Shown here in pieces: positions 6,685-6,874 of a DNA stretch of 6,874 bases. Position numbers and translations under genes: made by a program. Each line of letters starts with the position of its first letter. The first letter of the stretch is position 1. The notes below the pieces were generated by a model, which saw nothing but the letters and a program-made list of their open reading frames with translations, was not told where the DNA came from and ran no database searches. This DNA comes from Rikenellaceae bacterium (lineage in GTDB: Bacteria; Bacteroidota; Bacteroidia; Bacteroidales; Rikenellaceae): the NCBI GenBank assembly GCA_020859745.1, contig JAJBVQ010000190.1:1-6874 (forward strand). Reading direction: 5' to 3'.

Positions 6685-6779
6685 TTGGACCGTCCCGTTG
6701 GCTTTGGGATTTTTACACGGTCGGACGTCCCCTCGATGCGCCGGAGAACAGGTTGCTTTTCTATATATGTATGTAACCA

Positions 6780-6822
6780 AAAAGACTTTCGAGGATACTT
6801 GTTGCATCCTCGAAAGTCTTTT
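6780..6822 (+). terminator. Probable bidirectional intrinsic terminator
   Basis: A perfect 17-bp inverted repeat, with arms at 6780-6796 and 6806-6822 and a 9-base loop. The left arm begins with AAAA and the right arm ends with TTTT, so a transcript from either strand would end in a U tract after a GC-containing stem (GACTTTCGAGGAT core). It starts 95 bases after the last lipoprotein stop and most likely closes the operon. The U tract is short and partly inside the stem, so strength is uncertain. The symmetry suggests that a convergent gene may lie just past the window end. Confidence 0.8.
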
Positions 6823-6826
6823 CGGT

Positions 6827-6848
6827 TTCTCTTTGTTCACAAAGAGAA
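6827..6848. repeat. Second small inverted repeat after the terminator
   Basis: Arms of ten bases at 6827-6836 and 6839-6848 (TTCTCTTTGT and its complement) leave only two bases between them, so a real hairpin would open one or more of the inner pairs. It sits five bases after the main terminator. It could be an auxiliary terminator element or a protein-binding palindrome upstream of a gene beyond the window; nothing in the sequence decides between these. Confidence 0.45.
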
Positions 6849-6874
6849 CGGTTCCGTACGATAGGGTACAGAAA

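Noticed and set aside
6688..6722. Possible hairpin from GACCGT (6688-6693) and ACGGTC (6717-6722) right after the last stop
   Set aside because: Only six pairs with a 23-base loop and no T tract after it; the hairpin at 6780-6822 is a far better terminator.
6474..6776. 100-codon plus-strand frame running past the end of the last gene
   Set aside because: Its first two thirds are a shadow of the last lipoprotein gene, it has no leader of its own, and the part beyond 6684 shows no protein-like motif.
1..6874. CRISPR array, tRNA, rRNA or insertion sequence
   Set aside because: No regularly spaced repeats, no tRNA-like cloverleaf, no rRNA sequence I recognise, and no transposase motif were seen on either strand.

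Overview
This window looks like a fimbrial (type V pilus) locus from a GC-rich member of the Bacteroidales. An Alistipes/Rikenellaceae relative is my best guess. The reasons are roughly 60% GC by eye, A-rich rather than Shine-Dalgarno leaders, and tandem lipoproteins with the FimB/Mfa2 look that is characteristic of this order. The genus is an inference; no rRNA or marker gene is present.

Layout: the 3' part of a DUF3868/OmpA-like/TPR gene (1-1359, 5' end outside the window) is followed by a 71-base AT-rich gap. Five same-strand lipoprotein genes come next (1431-2513, 2526-3482, 3495-4574, 4594-5751, 5764-6684). They are separated by only 12, 12, 19 and 12 bases, so they almost certainly form one transcript. 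The block ends in about 95 non-coding bases, a perfect 17-bp terminator-like hairpin with A and T tracts on its two sides (6780-6822), and a second small hairpin. Nothing else is seen up to the window end.

All five lipoproteins have a signal peptide ending in a lipobox cysteine at residue 18-21. They share a weak series of motifs: a hydrophobic strand of the YxFRR type, a strand ending in (P)xGxYrF, a central L-x-R-x-V-x-R-like strand, and in several a G-x-Y-h-h-P strand (h = hydrophobic) and a VDxxWDG-like C terminus. They therefore look like diverged copies of one fold. The last gene carries the classic C-x7-C-P start of FimB/Mfa2 anchor proteins. The third lipoprotein has the same two-cysteine spacing. 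The other three look more like structural or accessory fimbrillins.

Working model (inference): the DUF3868/OmpA/TPR protein works in the periplasm or at the outer membrane. The lipoproteins are exported to the cell surface, trimmed at an arginine near residue 41-52 in at least some cases, and polymerise by donor-strand exchange. One or two anchor-type subunits and several minor subunits would make a mixed fimbria. No obvious abundant major pilin stands out, and no regulator, protease or transposase gene is present.
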